From an uncultured Eisenbergiella sp. (GTDB lineage Bacteria > Bacillota > Clostridia > Lachnospirales > Lachnospiraceae): a stretch of 8,879 bases of DNA. Below, piece after piece: positions 1 through 5,563 of the stretch (positions within the stretch are counted from its first letter, which is position 1; each line of letters begins with the position of its first letter). The notes below the pieces were generated by a model. That model did not search any database. It was not told where the DNA came from and saw only the letters and a program-made list of their open reading frames with translations. The position numbers and the translations under genes were made by a program. The stretch spans positions 1 through 8,879 of the forward strand of contig CARDPF010000122.1 of the NCBI GenBank assembly GCA_948960675.1. Direction: 5' to 3'.

Positions 1-40
1 ACGCGTAAAACTCGCTGCGCTCAAACAGTCCGCGTTTTTT
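1..40 (+). terminator. possible plus-strand terminator hairpin or repeat fragment at the left edge
   Basis: ACGCG at 1-5 can pair with CGCGT at 31-35, helped by ACT/AGT inside, and a run of six T (35-40) follows. This suggests the intrinsic terminator of a plus-strand gene lying left of the window. The stem is short and the loop long, so the call is weak. The interior (CTCGCTGCGCTC) looks like part of a dispersed intergenic repeat, but that is an impression only. Positions 41-176 hold nothing I can support as a gene. Confidence 0.3.
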
Positions 41-176
41 GCAGGAATGAAACGGTATTTTGGGAAATTCCACCGTTTGCATGTCACCATGCGTAAGGAA
101 CCGTCCGCCCGGCAGGGGTGTCCGGCCTGCAAAAGGAGCCGCCTTCCCCGCCCGTTGGCACGTCCCCCAAAGCCCG

Positions 177-614
177 TCATGTAATCTTATAAATATACCA
201 CTCCTCCCCGGACGGCCGAAATCCTATCGACCCAAACATTTTCCGGCTCTGCTTATTAAACGCATAAATGTTGGCTTTGACCTGATCCATGCCTTTTTCC
301 TTTGCAAGATTGATCATGCTCCGCACACATTTGCGCCCAATATGCCGGTTTTGGTATTCCCTGCAGATGACAATTGCAATTTCGGCATTATCCCTAAGTG
401 AGATATCCCCGATCAATTTTCCCCTATAGCAAATGTAAAAGCACTCGCCATGGCTGCTTAAAAAATCATACATCGCCCTAAGCCTGTCCAGCGAATATAC
501 GCCGTCAATGCCATCCACCTGCCTGCATACCTCTTTATCCTGATACCACTCTATTGCCACCTCTTCATTCGCAAAATAAGGCACTAACGAAATGTCGTCA
601 TCCACTTCCCACAT
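177..614 (-). CDS. GNAT-family N-acetyltransferase
   Basis: Predicted cytoplasmic acetyl-CoA-dependent N-acetyltransferase of 145 aa, a normal length for a single GNAT domain. The strand run GECFYICYRGKLIGDISL (56-73) and the following strand up to IVIC match GNAT beta-strands 2-4. QNRHIGRK (88-95) sits at the acetyl-CoA pyrophosphate loop, and ANIYAFNKQSRKMFGSIGF (114-132) is the typical C-terminal Asn-x-x-Ser segment that caps the fold. The substrate cannot be told; RimJ/RimL-like and small-molecule acetylases are both possible. The reading frame is open further upstream to a TTG at 644, but I chose ATG at 614 because GGGGAGG lies 11 nt before it, inside that extension. The gene lies 85 nt downstream of the phosphodiesterase on the same strand, so it may be the last member of that cluster, though no link in function is evident. 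Confidence 0.85.
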   Translation of the reverse strand: MWEVDDDISLVPYFANEEVAIEWYQDKEVCRQVDGIDGVYSLDRLRAMYDFLSSHGECFYICYRGKLIGDISLRDNAEIAIVICREYQNRHIGRKCVRSMINLAKEKGMDQVKANIYAFNKQSRKMFGSIGFRPSGEEWYIYKIT

Positions 615-625
615 GATGCCTAAAA

Positions 626-632
626 CCTCCCC
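626..632 (-). promoter_or_regulatory. ribosome binding site that decides the GNAT start
   Basis: GGGGAGG on the minus strand, 11 nt before the ATG at 614. It lies inside the frame that would be translated from the upstream TTG at 644, which argues against that longer start. Confidence 0.6.
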
Positions 633-699
633 TTGCGGATACAATACCTAAGACCAAACGAAATAACATGGCCGGGCGAACCGCACCAAACCGGGTCGC

Positions 700-1188
700 C
701 TACAGGAAATTGAGATGATAATGCGCCTTTCCCTCCCGGTCCAGTTCCATCAGGATGTAGGACGGCCTGCGTCCCTCCTGCCGTGGATAGGAGATGCTCC
801 CGGGGTTCAAGACCGTAATATCCCCCCTGCTTTTCCCAATCTCCAAATGAGGGCAGTGGGTGTGGCCGTGCATAACGATATCGACTTTACGGGCGGCCGC
901 CGCTTCCCGGATGGTAGCGCTGCCCATATAGACCCCATACCGGTGTCCGTGGGTCAGCCACACCCGGTAATCCCCGATGGCAAAAACCTCCTCCTTGGGA
1001 AGCCCGGAAAAAAAGTCGTTGTTTCCCGCCACCATATAAACCGGACAGCCTGCCGCCTGCCGGATGAACGCTTCGCTGCCCTCCACATCCCCGCAGTGGA
1101 TCAGCAGATCCAAAGGGCCCGTCTTTTGCAGCGTGCAGGTGAGGTTCCCGTCCCGTCTGTGCGTATCGCTGACGATCAATATCCGCAT
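700..1188 (-). CDS. metallophosphoesterase / phosphodiesterase, YfcE-YsnB (MJ0936) family
   Basis: Predicted cytoplasmic metal-dependent phosphodiesterase of the small calcineurin-like family, 162 aa, close to the family's usual length. The metal-binding signature is complete and in order: SDTH (D8, H10), CGD (D34), GNND (N56), LTHGH (H80) and MHGHTH (H107-H111), followed by the LNPGS segment (127-131). Family members hydrolyse phosphodiesters such as bis-pNPP in vitro; the natural substrate is generally unknown, and cyclic nucleotides have been proposed for some. The ATG is 1 nt beyond the rdgB stop, and AGAGGG at the end of rdgB serves as its ribosome site, so the two are almost certainly translationally coupled. 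The same rdgB-phosphoesterase order is known in Bacillus subtilis (ysnA-ysnB), which supports the assignment. Confidence 0.93.
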   Translation of the reverse strand: MRILIVSDTHRRDGNLTCTLQKTGPLDLLIHCGDVEGSEAFIRQAAGCPVYMVAGNNDFFSGLPKEEVFAIGDYRVWLTHGHRYGVYMGSATIREAAAARKVDIVMHGHTHCPHLEIGKSRGDITVLNPGSISYPRQEGRRPSYILMELDREGKAHYHLNFL

Positions 1189-1189
1189 A

Positions 1190-1828
1190 TCAAAGCCCTC
1201 TTTGTCCCATTTTTTCCTTCATGCTGCGCAGCGCCTTTCCCCTATGGCTGATCCTGTTTTTCTCTTCTGCACAAAGCTGCGCCGTGGACAGATCGTTTTC
1301 ATACAGGTAAAAAATCGGATCATAGCCAAACCCGTTTTCCCCGGCCTCCTCCCAACCGATATATCCCTCTACTATGCCGCAGGCGGTCTCGCAGCTTCCG
1401 TCCGGATATGCCGCCGCAATGGCGCAGACAAAACGTGCGGTCCTGTCCTTTTTTGCTACTCCCTCCATGCGTGCGATAATGTTGGCGTTTTTTTCCCGGT
1501 AGGACGTATCATAGCCCATATAACGCGCCGAATAGACGCCGGGTTCCTTCCCCAGGAAATCCACTTCCAGCCCGGAATCGTCCGCCAGCACAATAAAATC
1601 CTCCGCCGTCTTGTCTGTAAAGCCGGGCGTCCCGTTTTTTTTGCACCACTCCATGATTCCCACGGCCTTGAGCCGCGCATTTTCCGCAAAGGTCACGCCG
1701 TCTTCCTCCACCTGCGCGGTAATCCCTGCTTCTTTCATGGAATACACCTGCCTGCCCGTATCCTTTAGGATTTCCCGTATTTCCCTCATTTTCCCTTCAT
1801 TTTGGGTTGCAAAGATAATATCCTTCAT
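1190..1828 (-). CDS. rdgB: RdgB/HAM1-family XTP/dITP diphosphatase
   Basis: House-cleaning nucleotide pyrophosphatase that converts non-canonical purine triphosphates (XTP, dITP, ITP) to monophosphate and pyrophosphate, keeping deaminated bases out of DNA and RNA. It is 212 aa; relatives are about 195-205 aa, and the excess seems to be a small insertion near residues 62-77. Family motifs are clear: ATQNEGK near the start (7-13), the acidic LADDSGLEVD (81-90) holding the catalytic Asp, GVYSARY (97-103), GFGYDPIF (166-173) and the purine-pocket SHRGKAL (194-200). The start ATG overlaps the stop of the upstream methyltransferase by 4 bp (ATGA), and the Shine-Dalgarno GGAGG is only one base from the ATG, so initiation probably depends on ribosomes terminating on the upstream gene. 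Confidence 0.96.
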   Translation of the reverse strand: MKDIIFATQNEGKMREIREILKDTGRQVYSMKEAGITAQVEEDGVTFAENARLKAVGIMEWCKKNGTPGFTDKTAEDFIVLADDSGLEVDFLGKEPGVYSARYMGYDTSYREKNANIIARMEGVAKKDRTARFVCAIAAAYPDGSCETACGIVEGYIGWEEAGENGFGYDPIFYLYENDLSTAQLCAEEKNRISHRGKALRSMKEKMGQRGL

Positions 1829-3006
1829 CCCTCCTGCGCACTCCTCTCCTGTTCGGACATCCTGTCCGGTCTGGGGGGCTTGGGCCCTTGAAACTGGTAA
1901 AAATATGTTTTCATCATGCCGTTATAAACTTTGCGCTTTTTGTCCGCCTTGCGTCCGATATCCTGTTCCACATCTTCATAGGAAGTAATCACATACAAAG
2001 ACCAGCTGTCCAGCTGTCCAAAGCGCTCCCCAAGGGCCCTGTACAGCGGGGGCAGGTTTTTCTTCTCTTCCAGCCTCTCCCCATAAGGCGGATTCGTCAC
2101 CAAAAAGCCGTACTTTTTAGGATGGGACAGCTGTGCCACCGGCCTTTTCTGGAAATGAATCAGATGTTCCACCCCTGCCAGTCTGGCATTTTCCCGCGCA
2201 ATGGCAACCATTTTCTCATCAATGTCATATCCCTGCAGTTCCGGGCGCACGGCGGTATTTACTTCCTCACGCGCTTCATTAAGACAATCCTGCCAATCCT
2301 GCCCTTTAATCAAATGCCCCCAGCTTTGGGCGGTAAACTTCCGGTTCATGCCCGGCGCCATATTGGCCGCCATCATCGCCGCCTCTATCAAAAACGTGCC
2401 GCTGCCGCAAAAAGGATCCACCAAAATGCGGTCCGGCCTCCAGGGCGTCAGCATCAGAAGCGACGCCGCAAGGTTTTCCGCAATCGGCGCTTTCGCCGTC
2501 AGCTTGCGGTAACCCCGCTTATGTAAGGATTCCCCGGTGGTATCCAGCCCCACAATCACCTCATCCTTCATCAGAAAAACCCGCACCGCAAAGGATGCCC
2601 CGTCCTCCGCAAACCAGCTGACATGGTATTTTTCTTTCAACCGCTCTACCATTGCTTTTTTCATAATGGACTGGATGTCCGACGGGCTAAACAGCTTACT
2701 CTTCACACTCGCCGCTTTCGCCACCCAAAAACGCCCGTCCGGCGGGATATATTCCTCCCACGCAAGGGCTTTCGTCCCCTGGAACAGTTCTTCAAAGGTT
2801 TGCGCGCAAAAGCTTCCCACCTTGATCAAAATCCGTTCCGCACTCCGCAAAAAAATATTGGCGCGGCAGACGGCCTCCTCATCCCCCTCAAAGAACACAC
2901 GCCCGTCCACCACACCGGTCACATCATATCCCAAATCCGTAATTTCCCGTTTCAACACCGCTTCCAACCCAAAATGACAGGGCGCCATCAACTCATACCG
3001 TCTCAT
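1825..3006 (-). CDS. THUMP-domain class I SAM-dependent RNA methyltransferase (YpsC / RlmL-N type)
   Basis: Predicted 23S rRNA guanine-N2 methyltransferase, 393 aa from the chosen start, similar in length to B. subtilis YpsC. The N-terminal ferredoxin-like/THUMP region spans about 1-155 (MAPCHFGLEAVLKREI at the start, then VGLDTTGESLHKRGYRK at 152-168, typical of this family). A Rossmann methyltransferase domain follows: SAM motif I DPFCGSGTFLIEAA (197-210), the acidic strand GYDID (259-263) and the catalytic NPPYGER (305-311). The tail ends with KRKVYNGMMKTYFYQF (357-372), as in relatives. The frame runs 54 codons further upstream, but that part holds the -35 and -10 of a strong promoter, so it cannot be translated from that transcript. 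ATG at 3006 (GGGAG 5 nt before it) fits both homology and promoter; ATG at 3018 is the alternative. It heads the cluster with rdgB. RNA target is inferred from family, not from sequence. Confidence 0.92.
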   Translation of the reverse strand: MRRYELMAPCHFGLEAVLKREITDLGYDVTGVVDGRVFFEGDEEAVCRANIFLRSAERILIKVGSFCAQTFEELFQGTKALAWEEYIPPDGRFWVAKAASVKSKLFSPSDIQSIMKKAMVERLKEKYHVSWFAEDGASFAVRVFLMKDEVIVGLDTTGESLHKRGYRKLTAKAPIAENLAASLLMLTPWRPDRILVDPFCGSGTFLIEAAMMAANMAPGMNRKFTAQSWGHLIKGQDWQDCLNEAREEVNTAVRPELQGYDIDEKMVAIARENARLAGVEHLIHFQKRPVAQLSHPKKYGFLVTNPPYGERLEEKKNLPPLYRALGERFGQLDSWSLYVITSYEDVEQDIGRKADKKRKVYNGMMKTYFYQFQGPKPPRPDRMSEQERSAQEG

Positions 3007-3061
3007 CCTTGCTCCCATCTGCCTGCCCTGCAGGCAACAACTCCCCTTAAAAGCTGTTACC

Positions 3062-3090
3062 ATTTTACGTTTCCCACCAGTTTCTGTCAA
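3062..3090 (-). promoter_or_regulatory. sigma-A promoter of the methyltransferase-rdgB cluster
   Basis: On the minus strand TTGACA (3085-3090, a perfect -35) is followed by exactly 17 nt and TAAAAT (3062-3067, one mismatch to TATAAT). The start of transcription would fall near 3055, giving a leader of about 50 nt to the ATG at 3006. It sits just downstream of a minus-strand terminator, so the cluster is insulated from upstream transcription. Confidence 0.8.
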
Positions 3091-3109
3091 CCTCGATTTT
3101 TCCCTGTCT

Positions 3110-3211
3110 GTATAAAAAAGTGTGCGCCTTGCGCACACGCTACGTCGAGCGCGGTTGCCGTCAGGCAACTTTTCCCTGCGCGCGAGTATGTATTATCATC
3201 CTTTTTTATAC
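3110..3211. repeat. 102-bp palindrome-rich element bounded by an 11-bp inverted repeat
   Basis: GTATAAAAAAG (3110-3120) and CTTTTTTATAC (3201-3211) are exact inverted copies. Between them is a GC-rich core with the terminator hairpin (3120-3138) and a second stem GTTGCC/GGCAAC (3154-3159 with 3164-3169), which an outer GCGCG/CGCGC pair (3149-3153 with 3179-3183) can extend across a 9-nt bulge. There is no reading frame of note. The shape fits a REP-like or MITE-like element, but no target-site duplication is visible, and part of the inverted repeat is simply terminator T-tract. Confidence 0.4.
3111..3138 (-). terminator. intrinsic terminator, minus strand
   Basis: An 8-bp perfect stem GTGTGCGC/GCGCACAC (3120-3127 with 3131-3138, 3-nt loop) is followed on the minus strand by six T and then ATA. 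It is the second terminator downstream of the small gene at 3285-3419 and lies about 23 nt before the -35 of the methyltransferase promoter. Confidence 0.75.
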
Positions 3212-3244
3212 GATAGAAAACGAAGTTTCCTATCGTATAAAAAA
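3202..3244. repeat. 15-bp perfect inverted repeat (long hairpin)
   Basis: TTTTTTATACGATAG (3202-3216) pairs perfectly with CTATCGTATAAAAAA (3230-3244). After one mismatch a further AAAC/GTTT-type pairing leaves a GAA loop. Its right arm supplies the T-tract of the adjacent minus-strand terminator. It could be a second transcript-end hairpin, a protein-binding palindrome or part of a dispersed repeat. Confidence 0.7.
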
Positions 3245-3271
3245 GGCCGGGGACAAAATCCCCGGCCTTTT
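3235..3271 (-). terminator. strong intrinsic terminator of the small N/Q-rich gene
   Basis: GGCCGGGG/CCCCGGCC (3245-3252 with 3260-3267) forms an 8-bp GC stem, extended by four A-T pairs, with a 7-nt loop. On the minus strand it is followed by six T and ATAC. It begins only 14 nt after the stop of the gene at 3285-3419, so it is that gene's terminator. On the plus strand only four T follow, so it would be weak in that direction. Confidence 0.88.
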
Positions 3272-3284
3272 CGGCCAACACTGT

Positions 3285-3419
3285 TTAGTTATTCTTGCAG
3301 TTGCTGCTGGAATCCTTGCTGCTGTTCTTGCTCTGATTCTTCTGCGCATTCTCAGTGCTGTTCTTGGAATTGTTCTCCTGATTCTGGTTCTGGTTCTGGT
3401 TGTAATCGTTCTTAGACAT
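3285..3419 (-). CDS. small Asn/Gln/Ser/Lys-rich hydrophilic protein of unknown function
   Basis: A 44-codon gene, short enough to be missed by usual ORF cut-offs. The protein begins MSKNDYNQNQNQNQENN and ends SSSNCKNN. It holds 14 Asn, 9 Ser, 6 Gln and 6 Lys, one Tyr, one Ala and a single Cys near the C-terminus, with no Leu, Ile, Val, Phe or Trp, so it is probably disordered and soluble. Support for a real gene: AGGAGGG lies 7 nt before the ATG, a strong terminator begins 14 nt after the stop, and Asn and Gln use the AAC/CAG codons heavily rather than random ones. The family was not recognised. Composition recalls gamma-type small acid-soluble spore proteins, and a sigma-G-like promoter candidate lies upstream, so a forespore role is a reasonable but unproven guess. 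Other possibilities are a coat-associated or stress-related small protein. Confidence 0.75.
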   Translation of the reverse strand: MSKNDYNQNQNQNQENNSKNSTENAQKNQSKNSSKDSSSNCKNN

Positions 3420-3427
3420 TTTCAAAC

Positions 3428-3434
3428 CCTCCTG
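3428..3434 (-). promoter_or_regulatory. strong ribosome binding site of the 44-aa gene
   Basis: AGGAGGG on the minus strand, 7 nt before the ATG at 3419. This near-perfect match and ideal spacing is the main evidence that the short frame is translated. Confidence 0.8.
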
Positions 3435-3454
3435 TCAATTTGTTGTTACAGGAG

Positions 3455-3483
3455 TAGTATTTGACAAAATCAAAGGATTATAC
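3455..3483 (-). promoter_or_regulatory. candidate sporulation (sigma-G-like) promoter of the 44-aa gene
   Basis: On the minus strand GTATA (3479-3483) and AATACTA (3455-3461) are 17 nt apart. They resemble the forespore sigma-G elements (GHATR and CATNHTA, one mismatch) and would start transcription about 30 nt before the ATG. The region is AT-rich, so chance is possible. A TATAAT (3478-3483 region, minus strand) lacks a good -35, so no sigma-A promoter is clearly better. Confidence 0.35.
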
Positions 3484-3527
3484 ATTTCCCCTGACTTTTT
3501 TGTGTCTTTTTACATTTACAGGGTTTC

Positions 3528-3914
3528 CTACAGCTTATCGTTGCCCCGTCCCTCCTCCAGGCGGCGCACATATTCCTCCGGATTTTTTTTCATCCGCGCC
3601 ATCGTATCGAAAGCATGCAGCACCATGTCCACCTTCCGGCATTCCCCGGTATTTTTACCGGTATCATGCCGCAGGTTATACCGGTCCATCTCCCAGATAA
3701 ACAAATCAATCATCGTATACCCTCTGCAGTTCATCTTATCGCTTAGGGTATTGTGTCTGGAAAAATACATAAACTCGTCGTAAAGCTCCTGGTCTGCCAA
3801 AATCTCCTGCCAAAGCGCGTCACACCATTCCCTGGTCTCCCCCGCATATTTGCAAAGCGCCACCAAATTCCCGTATACCTTGATTTTAGTGGAATCATAT
3901 ATAATGCCGGCCAT
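3528..3914 (-). CDS. conserved-looking hypothetical protein, 128 aa
   Basis: Not recognised. The protein is soluble, with no signal peptide or membrane segment, and looks mostly helical: MAGIIYDSTKIKVYGNLVAL at the start, an acidic amphipathic middle (LWQEILADQELYDEFMYF, 35-51), the aromatic MIDLFIWEMDRYNLRHD (68-84), and a basic-acidic helix at the end. It has three Cys (21, 31, 63) plus C92, without a clear metal motif. The frame opens 11 codons earlier at an ATG at 3947, but no ribosome site precedes that one, whereas GAGGTGG lies just before ATG 3914, which I prefer. It is divergent from the MATE transporter and followed, about 110 nt on, by the small N/Q-rich gene in the same direction. 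No terminator is evident in between. Function unknown. Confidence 0.7.
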   Translation of the reverse strand: MAGIIYDSTKIKVYGNLVALCKYAGETREWCDALWQEILADQELYDEFMYFSRHNTLSDKMNCRGYTMIDLFIWEMDRYNLRHDTGKNTGECRKVDMVLHAFDTMARMKKNPEEYVRRLEEGRGNDKL

Positions 3915-3920
3915 TCCTTC

Positions 3921-3926
3921 CACCTC
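3921..3926 (-). promoter_or_regulatory. ribosome binding site that decides the start of the 128-aa gene
   Basis: GAGGTG on the minus strand 6 nt before ATG 3914. It lies downstream of the alternative ATG at 3947, which has no such site. The next base outward begins the -35 of the opposing MATE promoter. Confidence 0.6.
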
Positions 3927-3955
3927 TTTACAAAATTTTTTCACCATTCTATAAT
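3927..3955 (+). promoter_or_regulatory. sigma-A promoter of the MATE transporter gene
   Basis: TTTACA (3927-3932), 17 nt, and a perfect TATAAT (3950-3955). Transcription would start near 3962, leaving a leader of about 90 nt. The leader has one weak hairpin (CTGTAG 3966-3971 with CTGCAG 3986-3991) and no riboswitch that I recognise. Confidence 0.75.
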
Positions 3956-4051
3956 GTTTTTAAGACTGTAGAAACACGTAGCAATCTGCAGCATCCAACA
4001 TTTATAAGTAGTATATCCCAAACCGGACATATTGAAAAGGGGAAACCGAAA

Positions 4052-5410
4052 ATGAATTCCGATATTGCACAAAAAAATGATTTTTCCAAGGGAAGTGTTG
4101 TTGGCGGCATCCTTTCCCTTGCCATTCCGATGACACTGGCACAGCTGATCAACATCCTCTACAACATCATTGACCGGATGTACATCGGACACCTGCCGCA
4201 AAATGCCACCCTCTCCCTTACGGGGCTGGGGCTGTGCCTGCCCATCATCACCATCGTAATCGCTTTCGCCAACCTGTTTGGCATGGGCGGCGCCCCCCTC
4301 TGCTCCATTGCCCGGGGAAGGGGACACCTTGCGGAAGCCGAAGCTGTCATGGGCAATTCCTTTTTCCTTCTTTTGCTCTCCGGCTCTATCCTGACGGTGG
4401 CCGGGCTGCTTTTGAAGCGACCGCTTTTGACGCTTTTTGGCGCCAGCGACGCAACCCTTCCCTTCGCCGATCAATACCTGACCATTTACCTGTGCGGCAG
4501 CCTGTTTGTCATGATCGGCCTTGGCATGAACAGCTTTATCAACTCCCAGGGGTTTGGCAAAACCGGCATGCTCACAGTCCTAATCGGCGCGGTTTTGAAC
4601 CTCCTTTTGGATCCGCTGTTCATCTTTGTCCTGCATTTGGGCATCCGGGGCGCAGCCATCGCCACCGTGCTCTCGCAGGCCGCATCCGCCCTTTGGACCT
4701 TTCGCTTTCTCACCGGGAGACGCACCATTTTACGGCTGCGCCTGTCCTCGCTCCGGCTGCGCATGGATCTGGTCCGCCAGATTGTCTCCCTTGGCATGTC
4801 CGGCTTCATCATGGCCGTCACCAACAGCGCCGTCCAAATCGTTTGTAACGCCACCCTCTCCCGGTATGGCGGCGACCTCTATGTAGGGGTCATGACCATC
4901 TTGAATTCCGTCCGGGAGATTGTCACCATGCCCGTATCCGGCATTACCAACGGCGCCCAGCCCGTCATCGGCTTTAATTACGGCGCATCCCAATATGACC
5001 GCATCAAAAAGGCCATCGCTTTCATGGCATCCGTCTGTATCGGCTACACTGCCCTGGTCTGGGGAGCCCTCCATCTGTTTCCGGCATTTTTCATCCGCCT
5101 GTTCAGTGACGAAACCCTCCTGATCGAGACTGCCATTCCTTCCCTGCGGCTGTACTTTTTCGGATTCTTCTTTATGTCCCTGCAGTTTTCGGGGCAGAGT
5201 ACCTTCACCGCGCTGGGAAAAGCCAAACATGCCATTTTCTTTTCCCTTCTACGCAAGGCTTTCATCGTTGTGCCCCTCACCCTGCTGCTCCCCTACTTCT
5301 TTACCCCGCCGGTAAACGGTGTGTTCGCGGCGGAGCCCATCTCCAACCTGATCGGCGGCACGGCCTGCTTTGTAACCATGCTCCTTGTGGTGCGCAGGGA
5401 AATCCGCTGA
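4052..5410 (+). CDS. MATE-family multidrug/toxin efflux transporter
   Basis: Integral membrane exporter, 452 aa, the usual MATE length, with about 12 hydrophobic segments in two six-helix halves (roughly 15-220 and 238-450). Family features are present: SLAIPMTLAQLINILYNIIDRMYIG (22-46) as the first helix and loop, the NSQGFGKTG stretch (164-172) before LNLLLDPLFIF in the first half, and GITNGAQPVIGFNYGA (297-312) in the second half, the typical MATE signature. Such proteins exchange cationic drugs or metabolites for Na+ or H+; the best match by eye is the MepA-like group of Firmicutes. Substrate is not inferable. The ATG follows AAGGGGA by about 10 nt. It stands alone with its own promoter and is divergent from the 128-aa gene; no MarR or MerR-type regulator is next to it. 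Confidence 0.95.
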   Translation: MNSDIAQKNDFSKGSVVGGILSLAIPMTLAQLINILYNIIDRMYIGHLPQNATLSLTGLGLCLPIITIVIAFANLFGMGGAPLCSIARGRGHLAEAEAVMGNSFFLLLLSGSILTVAGLLLKRPLLTLFGASDATLPFADQYLTIYLCGSLFVMIGLGMNSFINSQGFGKTGMLTVLIGAVLNLLLDPLFIFVLHLGIRGAAIATVLSQAASALWTFRFLTGRRTILRLRLSSLRLRMDLVRQIVSLGMSGFIMAVTNSAVQIVCNATLSRYGGDLYVGVMTILNSVREIVTMPVSGITNGAQPVIGFNYGASQYDRIKKAIAFMASVCIGYTALVWGALHLFPAFFIRLFSDETLLIETAIPSLRLYFFGFFFMSLQFSGQSTFTALGKAKHAIFFSLLRKAFIVVPLTLLLPYFFTPPVNGVFAAEPISNLIGGTACFVTMLLVVRREIR

Positions 5411-5460
5411 CAGCCGGATACCATTCGTGTTACTATTCCGTGCTTTTTCCAAAACGCCGC

Positions 5461-5490
5461 TTGCAACCCTCCCCCGTCTTTTGGTATAGT
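5461..5490 (+). promoter_or_regulatory. sigma-A promoter with extended -10 before the RlmI-like gene
   Basis: TTGCAA (5461-5466), an 18-nt spacer and TATAGT (5485-5490), preceded by TGG so that the -10 is of the extended TGn type. It gives a leader of roughly 65 nt. It implies that the methyltransferase is transcribed separately from the MATE gene. No clear terminator was seen between 5411 and 5460. Confidence 0.7.
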
Positions 5491-5563
5491 AGAAGAAAAA
5501 GGCGGCAGGGCAGGCTTATCTGCACGGTTACAAGAAACGACAACAGAAAGGACGGCGTCTGGC

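Noticed and set aside
104..130. GC-rich partial inverted repeat (GCAGG/CCTGC) downstream of the GNAT gene as its terminator
   Set aside because: No T-tract on the minus strand after the stem, and pairing is imperfect.
675..700. Hairpin GGCGAACC/GGGTCGCC between the phosphodiesterase and GNAT genes as a terminator
   Set aside because: One mismatch and no T-run on either side; at best a weak pause or RNA-stability stem.
1064..1768. 234-codon plus-strand frame opposite rdgB and the phosphodiesterase
   Set aside because: Both opposite genes have complete family motifs; the plus-strand product resembles nothing and has no start signals.
3371..3410. CTG/GTT-rich tract read as a microsatellite
   Set aside because: It is explained by alternating Asn and Gln codons of the small minus-strand gene, which has its own signals; codons vary (AAC/AAT), unlike a pure DNA repeat.
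3962..4051. Riboswitch in the 90-nt MATE leader
   Set aside because: Only one weak 6-bp stem with a 14-nt loop is visible and no known aptamer core was recognised; no terminator or sequestering stem near the ribosome site.
3941..4474. 177-codon minus-strand frame over the MATE promoter and 5' end
   Set aside because: Low-complexity Gly/Lys/Gln composition, antisense to MATE coding sequence, and it covers the intergenic promoter region.
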